From positions 41,296,517 through 41,360,516 of the forward strand of contig CM042087.1 in the NCBI GenBank assembly GCA_023512835.1: a DNA stretch of 64,000 nt, in the 5' to 3' direction. A program made the position numbers and the translations under genes. Shown in pieces: positions 40,377 through 52,469 of the stretch (the first letter of the stretch is position 1; every line of letters starts with the position of its first letter). The stretch is from Taxillus chinensis. Lineage: Eukaryota; Streptophyta; Magnoliopsida; Santalales; Loranthaceae. The notes beneath the pieces are model-generated. The model saw nothing but the letters and a program-made list of their open reading frames with translations, did not search any database and was not told where the DNA came from.

Positions 40377-41875
40377 AGAAAAAGAAGAAAAAAAAACATA
40401 AGTTAATTTATATATAAAAAAAATACGAATGCCGAATGATAAATATATCATACAATCAATCAGGTACTGAAAGAGATGCAATTAGGTGCACCAATCTTAA
40501 TCCATTTTTTTTATATTTTTAAATAAACATTACTTTTTAAAAAAATACTAAAAAAATAATTAATATATAACTTCGATTATAATTAATGTTCATACTTGCG
40601 GAGTATCAACTTTAACACAATTAAATTCAATTTAATTACATGTTTTAATCAAACTTTTGTGAAATCTTAACTAATGTAACTCTTTATCCTGTAAAAAACG
40701 TGTCAGTGGCCAGAATTCCACGTTATCAAAAATAAAAAAAATAAAAAAAATAACGCCACTTCACCCCGGCCTACTTGACCAATTAGCAGATTAGGCTAAT
40801 TTTTAGAACAAAGCAACCAATGAACATGATATAGATGAGTATTATTTACTCCAATTAAAAATGGAAGGTTATTTACTTTTACACTCATAAGTTAAAATTG
40901 CATGGCAACACCCTTATCATGTCATCATCACTCCTATTTAAGTTCATTAGGTATTTATTCTTTATCGATATTTTATCACTTACACTTACTATACAACGGC
41001 TTATAAAACTTTAAAACACATCGTGCGATATATGATTATATTTTTTAAAATAAGTTAATTCTATAATGCCTACGACAATGAGGATTCAGAAAGTTTAATT
41101 AAAAAACTTGAGCCCCTTAATAAGATTTGGAAGGCCATGCATGAGCTCAACCAGTTCTTAAAAGCACATGCCGGAAGTAGAGGGAGAGATCGAAGGGCTA
41201 CAGATTGAGAAAGAGAGGGTTAGAAAAATATGATTAATAAATGAATTTACATAATTTAATAATTTATAATAGTGGCCTTGATCTTTCCCTGTCTGGTGTA
41301 CGTCCTTGCCCTGCCCTCCTATATAATATATAGCCACCACAACCTTGGTTGCCTCATGCCTGGTATATCACGAGCGCGGGAAGCATTTTCGTAGCCCTCT
41401 ACAATTCGGAACCGAGACAGGCTCAGTTCAAAATTGGGAATTAAGCACGGAAAATTATTTTTTGATGCACGTACAACACATTGGATTCAATATAAACTTT
41501 TTATTCATATAACCATTGAGATTAAGCCGGTTTATTTGGTTTTGGAACGTGTAATCAGTAACATTACGTACTAATTGATCGGGTCTAACCTCAAAATGCA
41601 GCCGTTAAATTAAACTTGATGTCCTTGATTAATTACACGAGACACTAGCCTTTTACATAAAAGAGTAAGACATACCAAATGAGAACGTGAGCTAAAGTTA
41701 TTATTGTAAAAACTTTTAATTTGACCAAACGACATGTTTTAAACTTTTATTTAATTATAACTGAAGTTATAATTAAATAAAAATTTAATATATACCGTTA
41801 TAATATCCATGCTAAAGTTATTACAATAAAAACTTATTAGGTTCACAATTTACATGTATACATATGCATGCTTTC

Positions 41876-43171
41876 CTATGCTACTGGAAGGCTACTGGGA
41901 GGCATACTGATGGTAACATTTGGGTGGGGTTCGTTTTGCTGATGTTCAATCTTGTTTCTGAGTTGGGCTTGCTTGATCTCTCCATAAAAGTAGGACATGA
42001 AGCCCCAGAGGGAGAGGGTGAGAGCTATCCCCTTTTCTGGCTCAAACTTTTCCTTGAAGAAGATGACCGACAATACTTGAGTCACTGGGAGGAACACTGC
42101 CTGCAGGATGGCAGAGAACAAGGAGGAGGTACACAAGATCATCCCAGCAGCCCCAACGGAACACATCTGCCACAGTATTGCCGTCCACACCAGCACCGCG
42201 TAGTACTTGGTTTCACCCAGCGTGTATTCCCTTGCTTCGCTCGGAATTGCCTGCGCGGGAGTAAAACCAGAAAGTATGTAAATCAACTAACTCGTGCGTT
42301 GTCATGTCATATATGGAAAGGCAATCAATTAATAATAATGGGATTTTTAATTAATTTTAGCCATTTTGCTGCTGACCTTGAAGTCATGGTTGACCCACAT
42401 GCCAACGGTGCTACAGGCAGTGGCCACCAAGCCCATGACCATCTGAATCTCCAGCAGCAGTGAAGAGCACACTCTCTGCTTCGCTTTCTGAAACGTGAGC
42501 TCCAGCAGAGGTTGCCCCAGGCCGGTAAGAACCGCAGAGGCCACCGACATGATGAACCCCAAGTTGTACGCCTTGGCGGACTCACCAGCAGGGAGGTCGC
42601 CACCGGACCGCACGGCCAGAACCACCTCTGATATGGTCAGCAAAATGATCGCGTTCACCGAAGAAGCGGTGAACCGCTGCTTCACGAGAAGGAAGGCAAA
42701 CCCGGCGGTGAAGATGAGGCCGGTGGGGAGGATGAGGGCGGAGGTAGAAGCAGGGAGGCGCGCGACGCCGTAGGCGTAGAGGTAGTTGGATATGCTGGTG
42801 AGGATACCTAGGACGGTGGAGGCACCGAGCGTGGTGCGCTCGATGATGAGGAGCTTGGCGGATGGTCCTTGGTCGGTGCGGCGGCGGACGTAGGAGAAGA
42901 GGAGAGGGGGGAGTAGGATGGGAAAGGCGGCGCTCTGAAGCCAGCTGGAGAACCAAATGCGTTTGCCGCCATGGAGGAAGTAGAGCCGGGTGATGAGTGG
43001 TGAGCCGGAGTTTCCTACGGCCACCAGGAGCACGCAGGGCAGGAGCAGGTGGACCATGTTCCGGCTGCCGCCCATGTCGCACGTCATGGCATCGCGGTGG
43101 TTGTGAGCAGCAGCAAGACCATCGTCGGTTTGAAGCGTGTTCATGTTTATGTTACATATGTTCCTCACCAC
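41876..43171 (-). CDS. Purine permease (PUP family), intact copy
   Basis: Plasma-membrane drug/metabolite-superfamily transporter for purines and cytokinins. Exon 1 is 43171-42377 and exon 2 is 42250-41876, joined in phase 0, giving 389 aa from the first ATG or 380 aa from the ATG at 43144. Family marks: GNSGSPLITRLYFLHGGKRI in the first helix region, LLFSYVRRR, TSISNYLYAYGVARLPASTS, LILPTGLIFTAGFAFLLVKQ, LEIQMVMGL, EAREYTLGETKYY, SVIFFKEKFEPEKG and LSLWGFMSYFYGE near the C terminus. About ten hydrophobic segments are apparent. From memory it is closest to the Arabidopsis PUP1-3 type. A TATAAAA box lies only 31-37 bp upstream of the first ATG, which favours the ATG at 43144 as the usual start. 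A near-identical, frameshifted copy lies at 60007-61301. Confidence 0.93.
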
Positions 43172-43201
43172 TCTCTCCCTTGTCGCTGCTGGTGTGTCTT
43201 G

Positions 43202-43208
43202 TTTTATA
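43202..43208 (-). promoter_or_regulatory. TATA box of the purine permease gene (copy A)
   Basis: TATAAAA on the minus strand. It predicts transcription starting near 43172-43180, at or just before the first ATG. The same box is preserved in copy B at 61332-61338. Confidence 0.6.
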
Positions 43209-44004
43209 AGTGGGTGGTTAGGTTAGTCGTGGTTGGTGACGGACACATATTAAAAGAGAAAGTGTACCTGCTGCCGCTGCAAGTACATATATTAAAAGAG
43301 AGAGTGTACCTGCAAGCGCTTGTTCTTTTTTCTTTTCCTTTTTGCTAATCGTGGAAAGAATTGTACATTTGCAAGCTACCCAAGCTGCCACACTTCCTAA
43401 GTCAAAGCTTTATACACTTGCAAAATAAGTTTAGTATTTGTGAAATGGTCTAAACTTTTGAAGGCCCTAGTGTTCTAGAAGAAGAAAATTTTAATTTTTT
43501 TATATAAACATTTAGCATATATATGCTTTGTGACATATTTAAATCAAACTCATATATATACATAAGATTGCGGGTAATAAAACTCGTGTATTATAATATT
43601 GCTTGTTTTATGTTTGTGGTTTTACAATTTTAAAATGCACTGTAACATTATCAATGTATTCCAGGGATAACACTTTTAATAATTTTTTCTTTTCTCACAT
43701 ATTAAATCACATGGGTGAGAAGCACACTTATGAAATCACTATAATATTTCTTTTATGGATTGAGCCACCATATCAAATCACACATTATACGATAAAAACA
43801 CATTTATAGAACAATTATAACTTATTTTTTAGTTATTGAGTTGTCATTGTGTAAAATTATCAATGTCATTTTTTCAGCTTTTCCTCAATTGAAATTTTAA
43901 ATTAAGTTTTCAACATGTAGGATCACTGATTTGATATCCTACCGACATGACAATGAATATTCATATTTTGTTATCCGATATTATTACACTAATGTATTTA
44001 CAAT

Positions 44005-44695
44005 TTGCTAGTACAAGAGTTTAATATTCAAACAACTCTATCATTGATTCAGCAACATTCCAATCATCTAGATCATTTTTTCCTTCAAGAAAGCATCAAC
44101 ATCCTTTTTATTAACATTATAATAAACATGAGCATACTCTTACTATATGCTTCCAAATTCATGGTTTTCCAAAAAACAATTGAAGAAATCAAGCCACCTT
44201 CATCTACTTCGGCAATTTTTGCTACTTAATTAATGCTTGAATAATACAACAAGCTTTTTGTGCCTGTATCTAAAGATGGTTGATCATCAATCTGTTTGGC
44301 AGGTACAATTCTCACTTGTTAATTGTTGAATTATTGATTGGGGTGCTTCTAACATATGTACATCTATTTCATTTTTTTCTTCATATTTTAATGTTCATAA
44401 AAATATGCCAATTCAATTGTCCGATAGTTCTCATGCATACATGACAAACATAGGGACAATTCATTCTTCATCATTACTTATTTCAATAGCCTCTTTCACA
44501 TTCTTTCCTTTCAATTTGTTATCTATTTCACAATTCACAAATCCAATAAAATGTAATGTATCCTTTTCATATATCCTCTTAATGTATTTGTTTGGACCGA
44601 GTAACAAAGTTGGGGTAGTGCTCAAAATCGTATTTTTTTTATTTGATGCTAATTTAGTTTTTAATTATATTTTTTCTTTCTATAATTATCATTAA
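44005..44695 (+). mobile_element. Possible Copia gag/pre-integrase remnant (copy A)
   Basis: The frame at 44405-44695 reads DSSHAYMTNIGTIHSSS, then FNLLSISQFTNPIKCNVSF. This resembles the Copia protease-to-pre-integrase junction (DSGASxHMT...NLLSxSQLT). The match is weak and no LTRs were found. The equivalent in copy B is 62141-62774. Confidence 0.4.
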
Positions 44696-45889
44696 TAAAT
44701 TTGATTTATGGTCATCTTAGTCATGTATCTAGGTCTCGTTTAGTTTTATTATCAATAACTTTTCAGGTGTTATTTCAAATAAAGTTTTTTGTTTTTTATT
44801 TATCTAGGAGTTTATATTGAATTGTAATTTAAAAATAATGTATATTTAATAGAAAAGAAAATGTATTTTAAAAAGAATATATATTTTTTATAATTAATTC
44901 AAAAAAATTTTAAAAATAATATTTAATGGGTTAAAGTAATAAAATAAAGTAAACTAAAAAAAATTGATCTCCTAACAGAATTGAATTATATTTAAAAATA
45001 GAAAACAGTTTATAAAATTTATTATAAAAATTACTATTTTTTTAAAAATAGTGTTATTATTAATTTTGAATTGACATGTGACCCACTATTTTTTAAGTTA
45101 ACATTCAATCCCATTTGTACCAATCACACTGTATTTGATATAGTTTGATAATATTATACTTTTAATAAAAGTTGTTTTTAGTTATGCTGGGAAAAAAAAA
45201 TTACGAAAATAAGCAAGTGAGTATTTAATAAATGATAATTTTAAAAGTGCAGTAGATTTTAAAGTATGTAATAGATGTGTGTCAAATTTAAATGAAATTT
45301 ATTGTGAAGGCTTAAAAGGTAAAATTATCATTAATTTTAAATATATATTTCTTTTACTTTTACTTTTAATTTTAAATAAATTTAAAATTCTTTTCTAAAA
45401 AAACATTTTTGAAAAACCTTTAAACTAATTTCCCAAAGCAAAAACCCTTTTATATATTTTTTAAAATTTATCAATTTTATCGCTTTACTTCCAATTCGCA
45501 AAAACATCTTCGAATTCTGGGTCTCATGCGGGCACACTATCGCAGGGGAATGTCCGGCGCTGATACATTGGCCGGAGACGGAGGGGGCTGATGTCCTCAA
45601 GACCTTCAATCAATTCCCATGATGGTTTCTGGGCTATATTAACTTTTTAATTATATTTAAATAAAATTATAATTATAGATAAATTTAATTAATATGATAA
45701 CAAAGCTATTTAAAAATTTTTAATCAATGTTTAGCTAAGCTATCGCTAGAGCTAACCCATTGAACTGAATTTTGACAGTGAAATCGATCAGAGTACGACA
45801 TAAGTAGAATATATTGACCCAACATATGTACGGTATAATTTATATTTTGCTAGTTTTACGTATGTATTTATCCAATGGAAAAGAAAAGG

Positions 45890-46842
45890 GCGGTAACGGA
45901 AATGAAGGTGATTAAATCAAATGAGGATGGCCATATCAAAAATGCTATTTGTAGCTGGGGTTGTGTTTTTTTCCGTTGTCAATTGACATATTATTAAAAA
46001 TACTTAAAACTTAACTTGTAGCGCAACAAAGAAGGGCAGCGGATAGAGGGAGAAAGTTCGTTGTAAATCTTGATAGAAAGATATAGAAATATGACATAAA
46101 ATTAGATTTTATAAGCGATAGAGTTTTTTTTTGAAAATCTTATAGCGTAAAATTTTCAGAGATTTTGACACATTTTGATATTTATAAATAAATAAAAATA
46201 TAAAAATTTTGTTTTTTTTAAAATAAACCTAAATAATCAAACTTAATTATTGCGTTGTATCTTTTCTTTTTTCCTTTTTTCGGTTCTTCTGGTTTAATTG
46301 GATAGTACGTGCGTGCGTTTGCCTGCCCACTTTTATTATATATCTGATCATCTAGTCGATTTGAGATGCTGTGCTTCTTCTTCTTCTCGTCCTTTAACAT
46401 AGCCAACATGTTTTGGGTTGGTTGTGTAGGATCGGAGTTCTTCGATGGGGCCTAATTGATTCCAGTACTGCAGTTAGTGCAGTAGTGCTGTTCACGTACG
46501 TGATTGAAATTCAAACGCGCGCGATATTGCCCACCAAGAAACTAGATATTTTGACTAACGCAGATAAATATAATTTGATCAGTTAACTTCCTGAAATATT
46601 TCATTGATTAGTTCATTACAAATTTGGAGTCAATGTGAGCATTAAAAGACTGCGGATAGCTTTCATCAAGAGACCACGTTAGTAGCTCTACCATTCAACC
46701 ACCAGACCATAAATATATATATGATCGATGACTCACTCGTATACGTATATATGTATGTATATATATATGTACACACACGTACGGGTAATCCTGCGCCATA
46801 TAGACATTAACAGAGAAAAACTCAGAAACACAGACCAGTAGG
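45890..46842. other. Intergenic, upstream of the citrate-binding-like gene
   Basis: No gene. A TATATATATAT stretch near 46755-46767, about 80 bp before the ATG at 46843, may serve as TATA box. The region from 45890 continues copy A beyond what copy B shows inside the window. Confidence 0.45.
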
Positions 46843-47794
46843 ATGGCTTCGGTCATTTTTATGTCTGTGGGTCTTGCTTTCGTTTTCCTCTTATTGTCAA
46901 TGTCCGCAAAGATGGAGTTGGCGGTAGCTAGTAGGGTAGTGTGGTGGAGGTGGCCGTTCGATGCCTCCGGCAGTGCAAGTACTGCTGATCCCACCGATGG
47001 TTTTACTGATATCCCATTGAACGAATCCAACTTCGTCCTCCACAAGCCGTACGACCTACCTCCCAGCGCCCGCTACAACTTTGACGGCGCCACCCACAAG
47101 TTCTGGTTGCATGATACAGACAAGCCTCTCTCCCGCAGCAGTCCCACCAAGCCCCGCAGCGAAATGCGCATCAAAGTAATCAATAACTTACATCTTCAAC
47201 TCCCTATCTACAAACACACACACACACACTTCATATTAATTGCATGAACCAAAACTTGTCCTAATGGATCATTAATAAACAACATGTTGTTGTTTCCCCC
47301 CGATCTCTCTCTGTCTCTCTCTCGATCGATGTAGCTAGACCTTTATCCAACACTTTATAGAGCATATGAACGATAAACGCTCAATTTGTATAACTATTGT
47401 GCAGGGACTGGAGTACAGTTCGGGGATATGGCAATTTGAGGGATATGGGTGGGTGAAGAAGGGCACTGAGGGGGTTTGCGTGATGCAGGTGTTCGGGGCG
47501 GAAGGACACCCAACAACGCTGATGATCAAGTTCTACAATGATGCGCTGACCTACTATACTGCTCCGGTGTTGGCGAGCAACATTAGCGAGAGGTGGTTCC
47601 GGCTTAATGTGATTCACGACGCTAACATGCAGATCATTCAGATCTTCGTTAATGGGTCGCCAGTGATGCATGTGACCAACAGAACCATTGCCCTGCACTG
47701 GTTCCAGTTCGGACTCTACATGCAAGATGATCTCACCGATTACATGGAGGTTCATTGGAAAGGCATCAAAGTTTTTCACAAAATCCAACACTAA
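46843..47794 (+). CDS. Citrate-binding protein-like, secretory pathway
   Basis: Exon 1 is 46843-47175 and exon 2 is 47405-47794, in phase 0, giving 240 aa. Residues 1 to about 29 form a signal peptide (VGLAFVFLLLSMSA core). The mature part follows the plant citrate-binding protein family first described from Hevea: DPTDGFTDIPLNESNF, KPYDLPPSARY, PTKPRSEMRIKGLEYSSGIW, QFEGYGWV, EGVCVMQVFG, RWFRLNVIHD and MEVHWKGIKVF. The family has the alginate-lyase-2 jelly-roll fold; the Hevea protein is linked to citrate handling in lutoid vacuoles, but enzyme activity in plants is not established. Two N-glycosylation sequons (NIS, NRT) fit the secretory route. It stands alone, next to an intergenic MITE. 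If the 18-kb duplication is a full tandem one, a second copy lies past the right edge. Confidence 0.92.
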
Positions 47795-49100
47795 TTGATA
47801 TCTCTCGGTGGCAAAGCAAGGATTTGAGGAATTTGTCCGGATAACTCAATCAAGTTGCGTGTGGAAGCATTTCATTTTAATATTCTTAATATTAAAACAA
47901 TGTTCCGTCAAAGTAAATCGGTGAGATATTGTTAATTTCATATATTGTCTATATGTATATATATGGATCAAACTACCTCAAACACAATTAAATATCAACC
48001 GATCTATATCAAATTATAACCATTATATATGATTATAATGGTTATAATCATATATTAAACCATCGCCCTAATTCTCAATTTTTTAAAATTTTAATACCTT
48101 TGATCAATTATTTAATATGAAACCAACGTAAAAAAAACTTGAAATATCATTCTAAAACTCTTACAACCCTTCGTTTAACTAATTAACATAAATTTTACAT
48201 TTTTTTATAATTTTGAAGGTTTATCTAAATTCTTAAAATTCAAGTATATTTGATTAATAGAAAAATATAGAATGATGAAAACACTTGAAGATATTTTATG
48301 GATTGAATTAACTAAAATCATAGGTCCTCCCATCTCCCCTTACTTCAATTTTTGTTCGAATAATATGAAATGTTATCTTCTAGTTGTCTTATTTATATTT
48401 TAATTTTTTTTAAAATTTCATAATTTCATCAAATAGTCTTTTAAGATTCTAAACTTCAAATCGAGTTTATGAATAATTAAAATATTCATATCAATAATCA
48501 GGTCACCGTTTAAATATTTTTATCCCAAATAATGATCTCAAAATGTCACATGAAATATGAATCCTTACCCTGAAGTCTTCCATGTGATAGAGCCTCGTCT
48601 CTTAGTACCACGCCTAGTGATTTACTTGATGAGAATGTCTCAAGGAAGATAAAAGGCAGGATATATAAGCATAATACAAAAGCAAAGACCAGACGTTAAT
48701 TAATTACTTGGCTTATGAGATATATAGTGAAGCATTACCAAGGGAAATAACACCATTTATATTAGCAAAGTTGGTATACCTTAGTGAGGAAGGTATGAAA
48801 TACTTAGCATTAAATGTTATGTGGGCTATGGCGCTAGAGTTTAGTAGCTATCCACCACATTAAGCATTACCAAGTGAACTAAATTAAACAGACTCAGCCA
48901 AGATTACTTGAGTAATTAGGAGAAGAAGGAAAGTTTGAACCATGAGAAACTAGTAGCGTAAACGACAGGTGAGCAGGGTCACTACATGCCCTTCAGAAAA
49001 TGCACGAGGCCTCTGCTTCCCATTGGCATGCCCAAGTCGCAGTCCTTTGATGGCAAGAACATTGCTAGGAATGGCGTCTATGTTTTTGACTGATATATTA
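47795..49100. other. Intergenic, no gene seen
   Basis: AT-rich spacer containing the 3' UTR of the citrate-binding-like gene. Short open frames have no recognised domain. Confidence 0.5.
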
Positions 49101-49327
49101 GGGCATGTTTGGTTGGGGTGTTTTCCGTTTTTGTTTTCAAAATGTAATAGCTGTTTTTGGGTACAAAAAATTAAAAATTAAAAACAACAAAAACTTATTT
49201 TCATTTTTTATGTCCTAAAGAATGAAAATAATATTTTATTGTTTTTAGTTTTATGTTTTTTTATACTCGAAAACAGTTATAACATTTTGAAAACAAAAAC
49301 AGAAAACAGGTGAAACAAACATGTGCA
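49101..49327. mobile_element. MITE with long imperfect terminal inverted repeats
   Basis: The left end GGGCATGTTTGGTTGGGGTG continues into TTTTTGTTTTCAAAATGTAA. The reverse complement of the right end reads GCACATGTTTGTTTCACC and continues into the same TTTTTGTTTTCAAAATGTTA, so the inverted repeats span roughly 60 bp. It is about 227 bp and non-coding. The terminus resembles Tourist/hAT-type MITEs. The target duplication is unclear (TAG or TTA), so the superfamily is not assigned. Confidence 0.7.
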
Positions 49328-49489
49328 TAGTTGTTTATTTTATTTTTTAAAATAATAATAAAACGGCATCGTATGATTGGCGATCGCGTAAGAAAACGGT
49401 GCCCTTTTCCGTAATTACCACTTTTTGGCGGACTTCGGATAAATCAAAGCAGAATAAAAGGAAAAAGAAAACTGAAAGTGCGTCCATCT

Positions 49490-49618
49490 TCCCCCCCTTC
49501 AACCAAATCTCCCACTGCCGATGTTAGGTGTTGCCTCTGAGTCTTCCCTGAATCGATTTATCAACACAATTTGAGACCTCAGAAGACATTTTCTGCATCG
49601 AGGCACGAAAATTCACAG
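49490..49618 (+). other. Probable 5' UTR exon of the SEC8-like/BORCS8-like transcription unit
   Basis: Follows a pyrimidine-rich stretch and ends at a plausible donor (TTCACAG|GTACCACC). Like many plant leader exons it is G+C-richer than its surroundings and contains no ATG-led frame of note. The next candidate acceptor in order is at 50614/50615. Start and splice use are inferred. Confidence 0.4.
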
Positions 49619-50284
49619 GTACCACCTACCTCCAAGCTCGGATCCAGTTTTCAAACCCCAAATGTTCTAATTACCTTTAGTATTCATTGCTTTTTTAATG
49701 CGTTTATAGCTCAACGTCAAACTATCCGAGCCGGTTAGGGTTCTTGATTTTGGAAGCAAATCAATTATTTAGGGGGAAAACAATCACACGCGAATTTTTT
49801 TTTCAGACCAGAGAACAAGGTTTTTATTGGTGTTTACTTGTTTTTGCATAAGATCCGACAGTCGGTCTATCTCGTAATGATCGCACTCATCTCAAGTACT
49901 GTATTTTGTCTGAATATATTTTAAAATTGTGATGTGATGATGTTTTAATCTATATTTGTATTTTAAAATTTTTATTTCGCCTTTCCTGTAATCAATCCTG
50001 AAGTCCAATTGTTGTAATTTTGTGATCTTGCTAGCATATCTTAAAGAATCTCCCTGTCCGTGGTTCCGTTCAGTCTTGGACCACTTTTTATTTGTTATGT
50101 TTTGTCGGTGGTCTGTAAGCTTCCCGCACCGGCCCTTTTGTCTCAAACACTTCTCATTGGGATGTTGTAGTGCTGTCATCTCTATTTTTTGAAGACCATT
50201 ATTGGTTTGTCCAAGCATTTTACGAAATGAAAATCGACTGAAATTACAGATCTGTCGCCTTTGATAAAGATCCGTTCTTAAATT

Positions 50285-50860
50285 TTATTTTGTCTGCCGC
50301 CGACTGTAGTGGGGGAACTGGCTTTAGATGGGGGGTTTTTGATTAATTATTTGTGCATCAAGAGAAAACAGCAAGTATTACCATGTAATAAATTATGCAT
50401 TTTTTGGGCTTAGAATCCAATGTTTCATTGTTACGGTCCATATTACCACTACCTTGTTGCTTAAAAAAGTTCTTTTTCCCAATAAAAAAGGTTGTAACGA
50501 AGTGATCCCTATATTGTAAAAACACTATTGGGTAGTTGATGCATTTAAGGGAAATTTCATTTCTTTTGATACAGCTCGATACTAATGTATTGTTTTGTCT
50601 GCTGCTGCTTGTAGTTGGGCCATTGGCTTAAGATGGGAATTTTTAATGGATTGCCAGTGCCTCCAGAGAAAGCTGTAAGTATCATCAGATAACATGTGTA
50701 AGTATCCTCAATGCTTGTTGCTGAATTGTGTTTCATTTCTTATATTTGATTTTGTCCAGGGTTTGATTAATTATTTGTGCATCAAATAATTAATAAATTA
50801 TACATTTTTTGGGCTTAGAATCCAATGTTTCATTGTTATGGTCTCTATGTTAGATGATTA
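50285..50860 (+). repeat. Degenerate local duplications around the SEC8-like exon
   Basis: The exon context at 50593-50638 (TTTTGTCTGC...TGTAG...GATGGGA) has a decayed copy at 50288-50333. The stretch 50338-50446 (GATTAATTATTTGTGCATCA; TTTTTTGGGCTTAGAATCCA; AATGTTTCATTGTTA) recurs at 50763-50855. The region grew by local duplication with a period of a few hundred bases. The upstream exon copy runs into a stop codon (GGG GGT TTT TGA). Confidence 0.7.
50615..50674 (+). CDS. Candidate first coding exon, SEC8-like N terminus (MGIFNGLPVPPEKA)
   Basis: Acceptor TGCTTGTAG| at 50614, ATG at 50633, donor GCT|GTAAGT at 50674/50675. The 14 encoded residues match the conserved start of plant exocyst subunit SEC8 (MGIF-N/D-GLPV-P). 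The continuing SEC8 sequence (YLREEL...DESWAAARF) was not found downstream, so the rest of SEC8 is absent here. The exon ends in phase 0, as required to join GGG GAC GAA at 54615, which would put these residues in front of the BORCS8-like protein (312 aa in total). The alternative is a relic exon that is not used. Confidence 0.55.
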
Positions 50861-50879
50861 TGCATCCTCTTTTGCAATA

Positions 50880-51173
50880 TTATCTTTTTTTAACCTTTAA
50901 AAAATAATATGATAAAGCCACCAAGAAGGTGACATAAGCTTTCAGAAGATGGCAGACATTAAGAAGGTCATAGATGTTGCGATGACGGGAAGTGTTACAA
51001 TACACCTTTAAATCTAAAGACAAGTCCCATAAATCCTCTTTCACTTGATGCATACAACATTTTATATTCATAAAAATATGCTGGTTAGGTTTCTTCCAAA
51101 GTACCCAAAAAATAACTAATTGAATTGCATGCAGAAAAGCAGGTGCCGTTCTACTCCCTGAAAACCACTTCAA
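50880..51173 (-). mobile_element. Weak LINE-like remnant
   Basis: The minus-strand frame contains FWVLWKKPNQHIF, resembling the WxLWxERNxRIF motif at the C terminus of plant L1 ORF2. The rest is not recognisable. Low confidence. Confidence 0.3.
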
Positions 51174-51179
51174 GCCACG

Positions 51180-52440
51180 AGCTTAGGGCTCACTTGGGCC
51201 CTTCGCATCCACTAAAGATCAAGCATGATAAACACCAAACCCCACACGTGTGTTACTCGTGGGCAATTGAGAAGATGGTTGATGTGTGATGTGAACATAC
51301 TTGGACTCGTGAGGGATGATTGTTTCTACAACGGTTTCTAAGACTGTGATCCTAAAGTCGATGAGAATTTAGAGCTTTGGTATGATATAAACCTCAATTC
51401 AGAACCTGACAAGGAGTTAAAACCTTGATATAAACAAATTTGCCTTATATAAGGCAATTTGCCTTGACCCACAACCACTATATAGTATGTAAGGCAATTT
51501 GCCTTGACCCACAACCTGACTAGGAGTTAACCTTGATATAGATGAGACCCGTGTCTGGTAACATTATAGCCTGTAATCAAGCTTGCAACACTCGACTGCA
51601 TTGCATGTATGCATAAGAAGAGATCTCTCTCTCAAGTTTCTCTGTTGATAAAAATCAATCTCAATAATTCATTAGTTAACCTTTTTACATACTATGCATT
51701 ACATCTCATATAGGACGTCACAAGATCGTGCATTTAAATCCTAACCACTGTAGGGGCAGAATGTTGTTAAAGAAAACATAAAATAAATTACATAAGAAAT
51801 AAGTATTTAATCAACACCAAATCTTCTTAAATCCTGGGTTTCAAGGAGAGAATTGTTGAGGTGGGTCAAAGTGCTTGGAGCACACATAAGCAGAACGCTT
51901 GTCCAAAGGCGTATCTAAATGCCTGGCCAAAAGTCTTCCTTCCTTTATTTCGAAAGCTCATCCACAAGGGCTTTCTAATGCTTGGATATGTGTAGCATCT
52001 TCATTCCCCTTTAATCCTGGAAGTTCGCCCAAGTGCTCTTTTGAATGTTTGCAGCCTTGAGTCTTATTCGGAATGTTCAGATTCTCAATTTCTGTTGACT
52101 CCAAACTCATTGGCACATTTTAGCGAAAACTTTGCAAGCTTGAAAATGTCATCTCCATCTCATTCGAAGCTTCATCTCTAGATGACCTAACGGAAAACAA
52201 TCCCGTGGTGCGCTAGAATTGTTTAGCTCAAGAACAAGTCATTACTGACTAGATCTGATGGAAAGCATAATTCATCTTGTGTGCCTCCTCCTTTGTTGGT
52301 TGTGTCCTTGATGACTTCATCAATGTTTCCCTCGCGCACTCACACAATGGTCACCATCTTACTAATGGTTAACCATGATGTTGGAGCTGTTCCATACTAA
52401 GAACCTTGCCCCAGCAAAAAAACACAATTTTGTTGGACCC
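51180..52440. other. Intron-like sequence, LTR-like scraps, no gene
   Basis: A duplicated stretch near 51440-51520 repeats AAGGCAATTTGCCTTGACCC twice, and GGAGTTAA...CCTTGATATA occurs near 51413 and 51520. The 51540-51670 stretch looks like the end of an LTR (ATCTCTCTCTCAAGTTTCTC followed by an ATCAATCTC stretch), but no second LTR or primer-binding site was found. Confidence 0.4.
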
Positions 52441-52469
52441 TTTGCCTTTGAGATATCTCTTCAGTAGTT

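Larger units (their letters stand above)
40377..45889. repeat. Duplicated segment, copy A
   Basis: Aligns with 58507-64000 at an offset of 18130 on the left and 18111 at the right. The first 2.9 kb is almost identical; the part beyond about 43.4 kb carries more substitutions and indels. The left breakpoint is within AAAGAAGAAA. The true right end is unknown because copy B runs off the window. It contains an intact purine permease gene. Confidence 0.95.

Noticed and set aside
41158..41340. 60-codon frame identical at 41158-41340 and 59289-59471
   Set aside because: Identity comes from the recent duplication, not from selection; no domain or start context supports a gene.
41864..42463. 199-codon plus-strand frame, present in both duplicate copies
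   Set aside because: It runs antisense across the purine permease exon-intron junction, and its conservation only reflects the duplication.
42582..43082. 166-codon minus-strand frame and plus-strand frames overlapping the purine permease
   Set aside because: They are shadow frames of GC-rich coding DNA, rich in His, Arg and Pro, with no domain; the purine permease frame explains the DNA.
47381..47791. 136-codon minus-strand frame over the citrate-binding-like gene
   Set aside because: Antisense shadow of exon 2, no family resemblance.
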